Under the pieces are notes generated by a model that worked only from the letters and a program-made list of their open reading frames with translations, was not told where the DNA came from and searched no databases. From Mucilaginibacter pankratovii (GTDB lineage: Bacteria; Bacteroidota; Bacteroidia; Sphingobacteriales; Sphingobacteriaceae): 64,000 nucleotides of DNA. The position numbers and the translations under genes are program-made. This document shows positions 37,095-46,111 of the stretch, one piece after another. Location of the stretch: the NCBI RefSeq assembly GCF_014773265.1, contig NZ_JACWMY010000004.1:248001-312000 (forward strand), written 5' to 3'. Position 1 is the first letter of the stretch; each line of letters begins with the position of its first letter.

Positions 37095-37804
37095 TTGCTC
37101 GGCTCCTCTAACAGGTCAATAAACTCAATTGCGTCGGTCTCCAGCTTTAATATCACCTTATCAACCATCATATTTAAAATATGGTAGCATACGTAAGCAA
37201 TGATCCCCACAAACAAACCGGCTGCCGATGTTACCATTTTAACATATAAACCGCCGGATATTACACCCATACTGATATTATCCGTTTTGGAGATATCGTA
37301 AAAGATCTTGATAACCCCGGCAATGGTACCCAGGAAGCCAAACATGGGCGCAATACCGGCCACAATGCCAATGATGCCGATATTCTTCTCCAGTTTTGAT
37401 ACTTCCAGCTTGCCAATATTTTCGATAGCGCCTTCAATATCTTTTATGGGGCGGCCAATACGTAAGAGCCCTTTTTGCAGCATGCGGCCAAGCGGCGAGT
37501 TGCTGTTTTTACAAATAGCAATGGCCGACTCTAAATTGCCCGACATGATGCTGGCCCGAACCTGGATCATCAGGTGCGATTCGTCTTTTGAGGCTTTGCG
37601 GATAGTGAAAAAGCGTTCGAAAAATATCACGAGGCCCAATACCGCCAATATCCCGATGGGGATCATCACCCAGCCACCTTTTATAAGCAGATCGCCAAAG
37701 CGTAGTTCTTCATCAGGGATCTGCGCCAATTGCTGGCCTGCCTGTTTTGCTGTATCTATCAGCTTAGTTGCTGTATCTGTAACCTGGGCGAATAATAAAG
37801 TCAT
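37091..37804 (-). CDS. exbB: MotA/TolQ/ExbB proton-channel protein
   Basis: A 237-residue three-helix inner-membrane protein: helices at about 46-67, 140-162 and 184-206. GIVAGIAPMFGFLGTIAGVIKIF is the conserved proton-channel block. The short upstream stretch includes a mildly hydrophobic N-terminus (MTLLFAQ). With ExbD it forms a proton-driven motor. Part of the block TPR - barrel - SPOR - ExbB - ExbD - TonB. Confidence 0.95.
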   Translation of the reverse strand: MTLLFAQVTDTATKLIDTAKQAGQQLAQIPDEELRFGDLLIKGGWVMIPIGILAVLGLVIFFERFFTIRKASKDESHLMIQVRASIMSGNLESAIAICKNSNSPLGRMLQKGLLRIGRPIKDIEGAIENIGKLEVSKLEKNIGIIGIVAGIAPMFGFLGTIAGVIKIFYDISKTDNISMGVISGGLYVKMVTSAAGLFVGIIAYVCYHILNMMVDKVILKLETDAIEFIDLLEEPSK

Positions 37805-37852
37805 TTGTTGTTGTTTCTGGATTTATTTAAAGATTCCGTCTTTTTTGCAGTT

Positions 37853-38947
37853 TTATTTTTTTACCGTTTTAGCATCCTTCTCTTTCGGCTTGATGGGCTG
37901 TACATAGGAATCGGCGGCAATTTTTTTTGCGGCTATCAGGTGTTGCTTTAGTTTTTCTGCCGGCTCCGGGGTTATAAACGTGCCTACAGAAACTTTAATA
38001 CGCCTGCCCGGCATCTCCGGAACGATCTTGGCATCTATGCCAATTGTTTTAAAATTCCTGATGGCGTTGCCCGCCTCTGTAAGATCTTTAAACGCACCGG
38101 CTATCACCTCATAACGCGGTACAGCCGTGGTATCTTTTACGGCGGCTAAAGTATTTTTCACCGAATCCGGCTTTACGTTACGCACTATGTGCACAGAATC
38201 GGTATCGGCCTTTGTTTTACCGGTATCAATAGTTTCCAAAATTACCGGGGCCTTTTCGGGCGCCTTTTCTTTCGATCCGAAGGAGAATTTGAAAGTTTCC
38301 GGGTCGTACTTTTTCACCATGAATACAGCAACCGCGGTAGCGATAAGGGTAAGTAAAATAAACACCCAAGTGGTTTTACGGCGCTTTTTGCGGCTAAGCT
38401 CTATCAGGTATTCTTCTTGTCCCCCGTCTGCCTGATACTGCTCCTCAGGGATGTAGGGCTGCGGATTGTACTGCGGTTCTGCTATATCGGGGCTGTGAGA
38501 TGGCTCGGCGGGCTGGTGTTGGTCAATAACGGGTTGCTTTCCTTTTTTGTGCAGCTTAATGGTTGGATAACCAAAAAACTCCGGATCGGTGCTGGTAACT
38601 GCGTTGGGCTTAAATATAAGCTGTAAGTTGTACATGGTGAACCAGCCGAGGTCGGCAAGTGCTGTTTCGCCTATTGCAGCCTGCTGTTTTAGGGTTAGTA
38701 CAAATTTTTCGGTAAAGTACTTTGACGATGCTACCGAGATCTTTTTCTTTTCGGCAATATGTATGGCCAGGGTATCGTCGTCTAAAACCTGCGGGTCGAA
38801 CTGTACGCTATAACCCGGCGGGTAAAACTTGCCCTCCCTGTCGTTATAAAAGCCGTTTACACGGCTATTTGCGAAATATCCGAGTCCCGGCACATTTACC
38901 TCGCCGTGCTGCCCAAGCAATTCGCTTATATAGTAGCCTACATCCAT
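37853..38947 (-). CDS. HU-like (CCDC81) domain - transmembrane - SPOR protein
   Basis: A 364-residue protein. Residues 1-135 match the HU-CCDC81-like domains of Bacteroidota (VGYYISELLGQHGEVNVPGL; IAEKKKISVASSKYF). A basic patch (RKKRRK) precedes one helix at about 193-211. The C-terminal SPOR domain (about 275-350, YEVIAGAFKDLTEAGNAI) is of the type that binds denuded glycan strands of peptidoglycan. It would place the HU-like domain in the cytoplasm and SPOR in the periplasm. The HU-like domain in these proteins may bind DNA or protein; neither is shown. Confidence 0.88.
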   Translation of the reverse strand: MDVGYYISELLGQHGEVNVPGLGYFANSRVNGFYNDREGKFYPPGYSVQFDPQVLDDDTLAIHIAEKKKISVASSKYFTEKFVLTLKQQAAIGETALADLGWFTMYNLQLIFKPNAVTSTDPEFFGYPTIKLHKKGKQPVIDQHQPAEPSHSPDIAEPQYNPQPYIPEEQYQADGGQEEYLIELSRKKRRKTTWVFILLTLIATAVAVFMVKKYDPETFKFSFGSKEKAPEKAPVILETIDTGKTKADTDSVHIVRNVKPDSVKNTLAAVKDTTAVPRYEVIAGAFKDLTEAGNAIRNFKTIGIDAKIVPEMPGRRIKVSVGTFITPEPAEKLKQHLIAAKKIAADSYVQPIKPKEKDAKTVKK

Positions 38948-38985
38948 TCGCTAAAAGTACGGATAATTATAAAACATCAAAAAGC

Positions 38986-40836
38986 TTAAAAAGCATAACC
39001 CACTCCGCCAAACACATTAAGCCCGTAATTTGGGTAATAAAGCCAGGTTTGGTTGCTGGTGCTTAGTATATTATTTACCTGTACAAATACCGAGATCTTT
39101 TTGTTTACCTTATAAGTGGCCCCGCCGCTCAGATCGGCAAAAGATGCTATGTTTGAACTTGCTGGCGTAGATGACACCCCACCGGATGTTAATGGCTTAT
39201 CCTGGGTTGCTCCACGGAACATCAGAGAGCCATTGATGTCAACCGTATTGCTGATGTGGATAACCGTACCCGCGGTTAACTTAAAGGTGGGCAGGTTCCA
39301 TGGCTCAGCTTCGGTGGCCAGTTTATAATCTTTAATTTCTACACGGCCAAACAGGTCGAAATCTTCGGCTGCTTTAAAATTAAGTTCGCCGTTAAAGCCG
39401 CTGATGCGCGCCTTGCCGCCATCGTATATCACGCCGAATTTGTTGCCTGTATTAGCAAAATCGTTTACAAACAGCGGCAGGTTTTTTACGCTGTTGCGGA
39501 AAATGGCAGCTTTAAAGCTCAGCCCGGGTGCCAGTGTTCCTTTCAGACCAACGGTGATATCCAACTGGTCTACCGAGTTCACCAGGTTAATGTTTTCGCC
39601 AAGGAAGGGGTTTATATCAGTATATTCCAATATCGAGGCACGGTTTACATCGCCCTTTGCCTCGGCAAATAAACGCACATATTTAGGCACTACCTGGTAC
39701 TCCAGTTTAGCAGCCGGGAAGATGAAGAACCTGTCGGAAAAGCCAAACTCCTTGGCGATGTTGATACCCGCATCTATCTTATAGTTTTCGCCCTGGAACT
39801 TGATGTAAGGGTTTGCGCGTACAATGCTATTGCTTACCGAGTATAAGGCATCTTTTTGTGTGTTAAGATCTAAGGAGGCCGCTACCCCTGCATAAAACTG
39901 TTTAACCGTTTGGTTAACAAAGCCCGATAGTACCAGGTTATTTTCCTTTGCGCTGTATGCGTTACTGAATAGATAACCCTTTAGTTTTAAAGCGTAGGTG
40001 AAATCATTCTCAACATCTTTATAGTTTTTTGCCAATTCAGCTTCGGCACCAATGGTATTAAAGGTTTGTTTCTGCGGATCGAAAACGTAGGCCGCCGGGG
40101 CAACGCCCGAGGTATTATCACCATAAAAATAAGTTCCGCGGCGTTTGTAACTGATACGGCCTGTCAGTGTATTATCGGCCATAATACTTTTGCCGAAAAC
40201 ACCCACCTCATCCCTTATCTCATTTTGTTTGTACTGGTTGCCAGCTTGCGCAAAATGTTTTAAAAAGCCGCCAACCTGTAGGGCTTCGTCGCGCCCGTTG
40301 GCAAAATAGCCTTCGGCGTAGGTGGTTTTTAGACTACCTGCACCCACTTTTACGTAGTTATTGATCAGTACCGAATCTTGCTCGGCGGGGCGTTTCATGG
40401 CTTCCAGTTCGCCGATGTTGTTATCCTGCTGCAGCTTTTTATCAATAGGCGCGTAAGCCAAAGGCGCTTTAAAAGGCGATGCTTCCTCCAGGTTTGGGTT
40501 GCGGCGTATTTTTACCGCCTCGGCCAATACCGGTTTGTAGGCGGTGGTAACAACTATCTCTTCTGTAAGGCCTGCACCGGGTGTATTGGCAGGATTGTTT
40601 TGTCCGCCTTTTTTGGTGGTATCTGCCGCAACGGTAGATGCTGCATCGCCCAGGTTTTTGGCCGATGATTTTTGTACAACAGGCGCTGCCTTAGCGGGTT
40701 TCTTTTTAGGCGCCGGTTTTTGAACAGTTTTGGCTGCCGGTTTCTTTGCCGCCGGTTTCTTTGTTTGTGCACTTGCCGGGACAAAGAAAAAACTCATTAA
40801 CAAGGCGAGCAGTATGTAGGTGTATCTTGTGTTCAT
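38986..40836 (-). CDS. TonB-receptor-like outer-membrane barrel with Lys/Pro/Ala-rich lead
   Basis: A 616-residue exported protein. After signal peptide 1-23 comes a strongly basic Lys/Pro/Ala-rich segment (about 25-60), then an acidic/neutral stretch with the TonB-box-like EEIVVTTAYKP (about 92-102), and from about 160 a run of beta strands ending in the aromatic GGVGYAF. The usual ~120-residue plug domain of TonB receptors is not visible. It lies immediately after (38 bases) the SPOR gene and 14 bases before the TPR gene on the same strand. Likely an outer-membrane partner of ExbB/ExbD/TonB. Confidence 0.85.
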   Translation of the reverse strand: MNTRYTYILLALLMSFFFVPASAQTKKPAAKKPAAKTVQKPAPKKKPAKAAPVVQKSSAKNLGDAASTVAADTTKKGGQNNPANTPGAGLTEEIVVTTAYKPVLAEAVKIRRNPNLEEASPFKAPLAYAPIDKKLQQDNNIGELEAMKRPAEQDSVLINNYVKVGAGSLKTTYAEGYFANGRDEALQVGGFLKHFAQAGNQYKQNEIRDEVGVFGKSIMADNTLTGRISYKRRGTYFYGDNTSGVAPAAYVFDPQKQTFNTIGAEAELAKNYKDVENDFTYALKLKGYLFSNAYSAKENNLVLSGFVNQTVKQFYAGVAASLDLNTQKDALYSVSNSIVRANPYIKFQGENYKIDAGINIAKEFGFSDRFFIFPAAKLEYQVVPKYVRLFAEAKGDVNRASILEYTDINPFLGENINLVNSVDQLDITVGLKGTLAPGLSFKAAIFRNSVKNLPLFVNDFANTGNKFGVIYDGGKARISGFNGELNFKAAEDFDLFGRVEIKDYKLATEAEPWNLPTFKLTAGTVIHISNTVDINGSLMFRGATQDKPLTSGGVSSTPASSNIASFADLSGGATYKVNKKISVFVQVNNILSTSNQTWLYYPNYGLNVFGGVGYAF

Positions 40837-40850
40837 TGCTTGTTCCTCTT

Positions 40851-43800
40851 TTATTCTTTGGTACCTTGTTTAGTTGTATCTGTTGCCGCAGGTTTATCAG
40901 CAGCAGGTTTTAGCGCGCCGGCCTTTTGGGGCGACATTTGCGCCAGCTTTTGTTTGGCCGTAGGCAAAATGTCGTCATCGCCTTTATAATTCTCGATAAT
41001 ACTTTGCAGGGTTGCTTTCGCCTGGAAGGCATCTTTTAATCCCACGTAATTATCTGCCAGCAGGATGTAGGTTTTGGCCACCCAGTAGTCATAGTTAGGC
41101 ATTTCCTTCACCAGGTCGAAACATGTTTTTTGGGATGCCTTGTACTTGCCGCGCAGGTATTCGATGTTGGCCAGGTTGTATTTGGCTTCGGCGGCGGCTA
41201 CGGTTTTGGTGTTTTTTAGTGTGTAATTAAACTCGGTAATGGCCGATGCGGTATCTGCTTTTGCCAGGTAAGCTTTCCCTGCGTATGTGCCGGTTTTAAA
41301 TATATCCTCCTGTGCCGATTTTTCGTTATCACGGATCAGGTTGGCATATTTCAGGATATCATCGGGCATGTTTATCTGCGAATAGCAAAACAGCAGGTTG
41401 TTAATGGCGTAAGAGTAATCGGCCTTGTACTCCGAGTTGGTTTCCAGCCTTTTCAAAAACACGATGGCATCGTTGTATTTCTTTTGAGCCATGTAAAGTT
41501 TAGCCATGCTAATGAGCGCTTTTTCGCTGTAGGCGCTGGTCCAGTCGTTCAGGATCACGTTGTAATCCACAACAGCCTCGTCGGTTTTACCCAAATTTAC
41601 CAAACTTTGCGCACGGATAAACCTGGTTTCTTTCTCAAAGATCTGCTTGGTTGGGAATTTGTCAAAGTAGGCGCCAACGGCGTTTACGGTTCCCTGCCAG
41701 TCGCCGCGCAAGTAAAGGTTATTGGCGGCTGCGTACATAATGTTCTCCTGATCGGCGGTAGAGTAATTGCCTATAGCGGTAGTACCGGCGTAGTTGATGA
41801 ACGTTTGCGCATCACCTTTATCGGTATAAATTTTCTCTACCTGTTTTAGCGCCGTTTTTGCTTCATCGCTTGAGGAGTAATCGGCAACTACTTGTTTAAA
41901 GGAGTTAACCGCCTCGTCGTCGCGGCCGGCGTTGTAATCTATCAGGCCGATGGTTGTTAAGGCACGCGGTACGTAGCTGCTGCGCGGATACTTTTGTATC
42001 ATGGCCTGCAGATCAGTTTTGGCGCGGTCGCCATCGTTCTTTAAAAAGTAGGTATAAGCTATCTCGAAGGATGCATCATCCGCATAATCTGAATTTGGGA
42101 AACGGGATAATACATCGTTTAGCGTGCTTATTTTGGTATCCAGGTTGCCTTGCAAGCCTTGTATAATACCCCGCTGAAAAAGAGCGTAATCCTGGTCCTG
42201 GCTTTGCCTTGCAATGATGCGATTGTAGGCTTCCATGGCATTATCGTAGCTTTTCAATACAAAATAACTGTCGCCCAGGCGGCTTACGGCGTCGTTCTCG
42301 CTGTTTTTATCTTTAATATCACCTTTCAGGAATTTTTCGAAGTAGGTAGCGGCCGTGCGGTATTGCTCGCCACCGAAGGCCGCGTATGCAAGCGCGTAGT
42401 TGGCAAAGTTAGCCACATCGGTTTCCTTTGATTCCGGCATAGCCAAAAATCGTTGGAAATTATCCACCGATTCGCCGTACTTGCGTACCTCGTACATGGC
42501 CTCGGCCATCCAGTAATAAGTAAGCGCCTGTATTTTGGTATCGATAGGGTTTTTAAGCGAACGCAGGAATATGCCGATGGCGTTTTCAAAAGCGCGCTCG
42601 TTATAAAATTCCAGTCCGCGGTAATAAGTTACTTTTTGATAGGCTTCCTGCGCACTGGCCGATTTATTAGGGATCGGCTCTAAGATCTCCACAGCCTCTT
42701 TGTAATTGTGCGAGTTTAATAGTTCTTCGCCCAACAGTGTTTTCACCTCGTCGTTGCGGCTGCTGCGCGGATAATTTTTTAAATAGGCACGGGTTGCTAT
42801 CAGCGCCTCGTTGTTAAAATCAAGCTCGTAGGAGAGTTTGGCGTACTGGTAAAGCGCATCTTCCTGCAGCTGTTTGTCAAAATCGAGCTTTGAGGCAACA
42901 CGGAAGGCGTTGCGGGCGCTCTGTTTATTGTTCATTTTCAGGAACACATCTCCCAAAGTGTAGCTGCCGCTTTGGCTGTAATTATCGTTTTGGGCCACCA
43001 ACTTCTCCAGTTCGCTGGATGCTTTGCCGTAGTTGCCTACCTTATAAAAGGCGTAGCCTATCTGGTAGCTATCCTGTGTGTTTTGGGTTTTCCCCTGATC
43101 CTGGTCCTGGAAACGGCTGTAGTAGCTTACGGAGTTATCAAAATCGCCTTTGGCAAAGTACGATGCACCCACAATGCGCAGCATTTCGGTTTCGTTTTGC
43201 TGTTTGGTTGTTTTTAGGATGGGGATGGCATAGGCCAGTACATCGTTGTAGCGTTTATCTAAAAAGTAAACAGCTGTGATGTAGTACGGATAGCTGCTTT
43301 CGTATTTTTTGGAGTTTTTTAACCGCTCGAAGTTTACCAGCGCGATGCTGTAGTCCTTTTTTAAGTAGGCGATGTACGCAAAGTAGTAAACGGCATCATC
43401 TGTAAACGCCGACTTTTTATTCTTCACCTCGCCAAAAAGCGACTGCGCGTTCTTGTAATCGTTCAGCATAAAATAGGCGTAGCCCTTGCGAAACTTGTAC
43501 TCAGTATTTTGTGAACCTGTAAGCTCGCCCGCCTGCACCTTGTTGAACCAAACCAGGGCTTCCTCAAATTTCCCCTGTTTAAAGTACGCCCGGCCCACCT
43601 GGAAGAAAGCCAGCTTGGTAAGCGAGTTTTCGGGGTGTTCTTTTATAAAGCGCAAAAACATGCTTTCAGCATCATCGTTGCCCAGTTCCAGCGCGCAGAA
43701 GGCTTCGTAATACTGGGCGTTTTCTTTCAGCAGGGATAGTTCCGATTCGAATTTTGATTGCGGCGCGGGTTTAAGGCGGCTCTCTTCTACCAACCGGTAT

Positions 43801-43961
43801 TGCTCTGCGGCGGAGGCGTATTTCCCTTTATCCAGCAGGTCGGCAGCGGTGTTGTAAACCTGGTTAATATGGAAGGAAGGATTTTGCTGCGCCTGCGTGG
43901 TTAGGGCAAAAAATACGGGTGCAACGAGGATTATATACTTAGTTTTGATCATAAAGCGCAT
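40851..43961 (-). CDS. Large exported TPR scaffold protein
   Basis: A 1036-residue periplasmic protein with signal peptide (about 1-24, TTQAQ) and more than ten tetratricopeptide repeats through the whole length, e.g. AYFKQGKFEEALVWFNKV and GYAFYKVGNYGKASSELEKL. The extreme C-terminus is an Ala/Lys/Thr-rich disordered tail. Such large TPR proteins are scaffolds for envelope complexes. ATG at 43961 (MRFMIKTK) or 43952 are both possible; I choose the former. First gene of the envelope block. Confidence 0.88.
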   Translation of the reverse strand: MRFMIKTKYIILVAPVFFALTTQAQQNPSFHINQVYNTAADLLDKGKYASAAEQYRLVEESRLKPAPQSKFESELSLLKENAQYYEAFCALELGNDDAESMFLRFIKEHPENSLTKLAFFQVGRAYFKQGKFEEALVWFNKVQAGELTGSQNTEYKFRKGYAYFMLNDYKNAQSLFGEVKNKKSAFTDDAVYYFAYIAYLKKDYSIALVNFERLKNSKKYESSYPYYITAVYFLDKRYNDVLAYAIPILKTTKQQNETEMLRIVGASYFAKGDFDNSVSYYSRFQDQDQGKTQNTQDSYQIGYAFYKVGNYGKASSELEKLVAQNDNYSQSGSYTLGDVFLKMNNKQSARNAFRVASKLDFDKQLQEDALYQYAKLSYELDFNNEALIATRAYLKNYPRSSRNDEVKTLLGEELLNSHNYKEAVEILEPIPNKSASAQEAYQKVTYYRGLEFYNERAFENAIGIFLRSLKNPIDTKIQALTYYWMAEAMYEVRKYGESVDNFQRFLAMPESKETDVANFANYALAYAAFGGEQYRTAATYFEKFLKGDIKDKNSENDAVSRLGDSYFVLKSYDNAMEAYNRIIARQSQDQDYALFQRGIIQGLQGNLDTKISTLNDVLSRFPNSDYADDASFEIAYTYFLKNDGDRAKTDLQAMIQKYPRSSYVPRALTTIGLIDYNAGRDDEAVNSFKQVVADYSSSDEAKTALKQVEKIYTDKGDAQTFINYAGTTAIGNYSTADQENIMYAAANNLYLRGDWQGTVNAVGAYFDKFPTKQIFEKETRFIRAQSLVNLGKTDEAVVDYNVILNDWTSAYSEKALISMAKLYMAQKKYNDAIVFLKRLETNSEYKADYSYAINNLLFCYSQINMPDDILKYANLIRDNEKSAQEDIFKTGTYAGKAYLAKADTASAITEFNYTLKNTKTVAAAEAKYNLANIEYLRGKYKASQKTCFDLVKEMPNYDYWVAKTYILLADNYVGLKDAFQAKATLQSIIENYKGDDDILPTAKQKLAQMSPQKAGALKPAADKPAATDTTKQGTKE

Positions 43962-43998
43962 ACTAATGATGGTGCTAAAATAGCTAAACGCAAAAATG

Positions 43999-44126
43999 CA
44001 ATCCACAATAGTAATTAACAAATGTGAATAAGCACTTTTTTTAAACGAAGGCAAAAACGCGGTGGTATGCCTGTGGAAAATTAAAAGTAGGGAGAATGTT
44101 TGTGGATAACCGAAGGATGTGGGGAA
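43999..44126. other. DnaA-box-like cluster (candidate origin or regulatory region)
   Basis: The 271-base gap between two divergent genes contains TGTGAATAA (44023-44031) and TGTGGATAA (44101-44109), both exact matches to the DnaA box consensus TGTGnATAA, plus near matches TGTGGAAAA (44072-44080), TGTGGGGAA (44118-44126) and CAATCCACA (43999-44007, reverse). The left part is AT-rich (43975-44040). Origin function is inferred only; the flanking gene orientations do not clearly divide on both sides. Confidence 0.45.
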
Positions 44127-44232
44127 CTTGGAGAAGGTGTTTAAAAGTAATTACGCCGTTTAAGAATTATCGCGCTGTAAGCCAATTGGTAGCATAAAAT
44201 ATTGCCAAATTTGTAACGTTTTGTTTTACAGA

Positions 44233-45387
44233 ATGCGCAAATTAATCTCATCCCGTTTTAATTTTTTTTTATTGGTGATAATGGCAGCTGCCTTTATCCC
44301 GGTATTAGCTGCTTTTAAAATAAACACCGCAGCTGATGCCTTCATCGAGCTGCAAAACCAGCGTCTTAACTTTATCCCCAAAGAGTTTTATATTGCCCGC
44401 ATAGATGACGAACGCGCCGATAGAACGTTAATTGGCAAAATACTCCCGATGAAAAGCAACGCCGGTAAACCGGATGAAACGCTTAAAGTTGACTTTAAAG
44501 GCGGTGCAGCCGCAGCCGTTAAGGGCTTTATAGATAACAGTTTTACTGCCGATAAAACCCTGCGGCCCATCATCATAAAAATAACCACGTTTAGTGTTGT
44601 AGAAAGCCCTGCGGCGAATACGCGGGCCGATGGGCGTATAGGCCTGACAATAACCTTTGGTTTTGAGCGCGATGAAGAATTTATAAAACTTGGCGACTAC
44701 AGTACCGCAAGTACTTACCAGCGCAACACCGGCCCCCCACAGCAGGTTGAACCGTTATTAAGAAACGCCATAGTAAATACGGTAACTTACCTTAATAACT
44801 GGATGAATAAGCAGGCCGATACCAATATTAAGCTTGCGAAAGGTGTTAGGATAAACTTTACCGATCATCAGGAAAGCCCCGAAGGCGATACTATTTATTA
44901 CGACATTAACCGCCCGTTACGGTGGGATGATTTTCAGCTGAAACCACAAAACAGTAAATATGGCGCTGAAGTTTTCGCAAGTTTAGGGTATAATGAAAGC
45001 ATCAGTGTATCCCAAGGCATCATCAATCTTAAGCTGGATATTAAAGTGTACTTGCCAAAAAGCGCGTGTTGGGCTCGGTATGAGGCCATGACCAACAGTA
45101 GCCTTGTACATGAGCAGCACCATTTTGATATTGTAAAAATAGTTGGCGAACATTTTAAGAAGCAAATATTAGCCGAAAAGCTAAAGCCTGGTAACTACGA
45201 CGGGCCAATTAATATGGCTTATTTTGATGCCTTAAGGGAAATAAACGCTCTGCAAAAACAATACGATACCGAAACAGGGCATAGTACCAATACCTACCAG
45301 CAGCAATTGTGGAATGCGCGCATTGAGAAGGAATTACAGGAGTTAGGCATAAAACCTTCTCCTGGTCAGGCGGCGGGCCTTAACTGA
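44233..45387 (+). CDS. DUF922-type putative zinc metallopeptidase
   Basis: A 384-residue protein with an N-terminal signal or anchor (about 10-28). YDINRPLRWDDFQL is typical of DUF922. LVHEQHHFDI has the HExxH zinc motif with a following His/Asp, so a metalloprotease is likely. ATG at 44233 is preferred over TTG at 44221. The 3' end overlaps the convergent receiver gene by 22 bases. Substrate unknown. Confidence 0.84.
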   Translation: MRKLISSRFNFFLLVIMAAAFIPVLAAFKINTAADAFIELQNQRLNFIPKEFYIARIDDERADRTLIGKILPMKSNAGKPDETLKVDFKGGAAAAVKGFIDNSFTADKTLRPIIIKITTFSVVESPAANTRADGRIGLTITFGFERDEEFIKLGDYSTASTYQRNTGPPQQVEPLLRNAIVNTVTYLNNWMNKQADTNIKLAKGVRINFTDHQESPEGDTIYYDINRPLRWDDFQLKPQNSKYGAEVFASLGYNESISVSQGIINLKLDIKVYLPKSACWARYEAMTNSSLVHEQHHFDIVKIVGEHFKKQILAEKLKPGNYDGPINMAYFDALREINALQKQYDTETGHSTNTYQQQLWNARIEKELQELGIKPSPGQAAGLN

Positions 45388-45740
45388 TTTTTTATTTTAG
45401 CAAGCAGGTTGTTGATATCAAACGGTTTGGCTATGAAATCGTTTGGCGCGCCATCCTGGTTCATGGCGTTGGAGATGTTATGGCTCGCCGAGATCAGGAT
45501 CACCGGGATATCATGTGTAGATTCTTGTTTTTTTACTTCTTTACAAAGTTCCCGCCCATCCATATTGCCCAACATAATATCAAGCAGTATCAAATCTGGT
45601 GCATTTTCACGAATTGTGTCCAGTAAATAGTGCCCGTCTGATAAGGTCTCCACCTCGTAGCCCGAGTCTTCCAATATGAATTGAAGCACTTCCAGTATAT
45701 CTATATCATCATCTACAGCTAAAATCCGCCCCATGCTCAT
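45366..45740 (-). CDS. Stand-alone response-regulator receiver
   Basis: A 124-residue CheY-type receiver. Acidic pocket DDD at 10-12, phosphoacceptor Asp54 in ILLDIML, and Lys105 in FIAKPFD. No output domain and no sensor kinase in the neighbourhood. ATG at 45740 (an alternative ATG is two codons later). Overlaps the DUF922 gene by 22 bases at 3' ends. Confidence 0.92.
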   Translation of the reverse strand: MSMGRILAVDDDIDILEVLQFILEDSGYEVETLSDGHYLLDTIRENAPDLILLDIMLGNMDGRELCKEVKKQESTHDIPVILISASHNISNAMNQDGAPNDFIAKPFDINNLLAKIKNQLRPAA

Positions 45741-45822
45741 GTCATTATAAGTTAAGTATCTGCAAAAATGCGCCGAAACGCATAGTGTTCTGAGGCGTTA
45801 CCACAATACTTATACCAAAATG

Positions 45823-46008
45823 TTATTCGTTCTTATTAGTGTCCTTTTTTACAATATAATATGCCTTTTTACAGTTGGCACAGAAATATTTTTTATAAGG
45901 AATAAAGGCCAGTAAGTTTTTTACAAACCAGCTGCGGTGTAGTTTATGATGAAAATGCTTGCCACATTTAGGGCATTTAGAACTTAGGGGCTTAGTTGTT
46001 TTCTCCAA
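45823..46008 (-). CDS. Small zinc-ribbon protein, twin A (61 aa)
   Basis: A 61-residue protein with CPKCGKHFHHK and FCANCKKAYY, two CxxC pairs for one zinc. Shares HRSWFVK and the flanking layout with the gene at 46112-46303, so they are duplicates. The start appears to be TTG at 46006-46008, since no in-frame ATG is nearby. Function unknown. Confidence 0.6.
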   Translation of the reverse strand: MEKTTKPLSSKCPKCGKHFHHKLHRSWFVKNLLAFIPYKKYFCANCKKAYYIVKKDTNKNE

Positions 46009-46111
46009 GGTATCGGCTATAATTGTTTACTAAAATGTAATATTAGTAATTTATAACAACCCAACAAGCCTTTTGTTGTAAAAAATGAACTACAAAGGTT
46101 ATTTTATTTAA

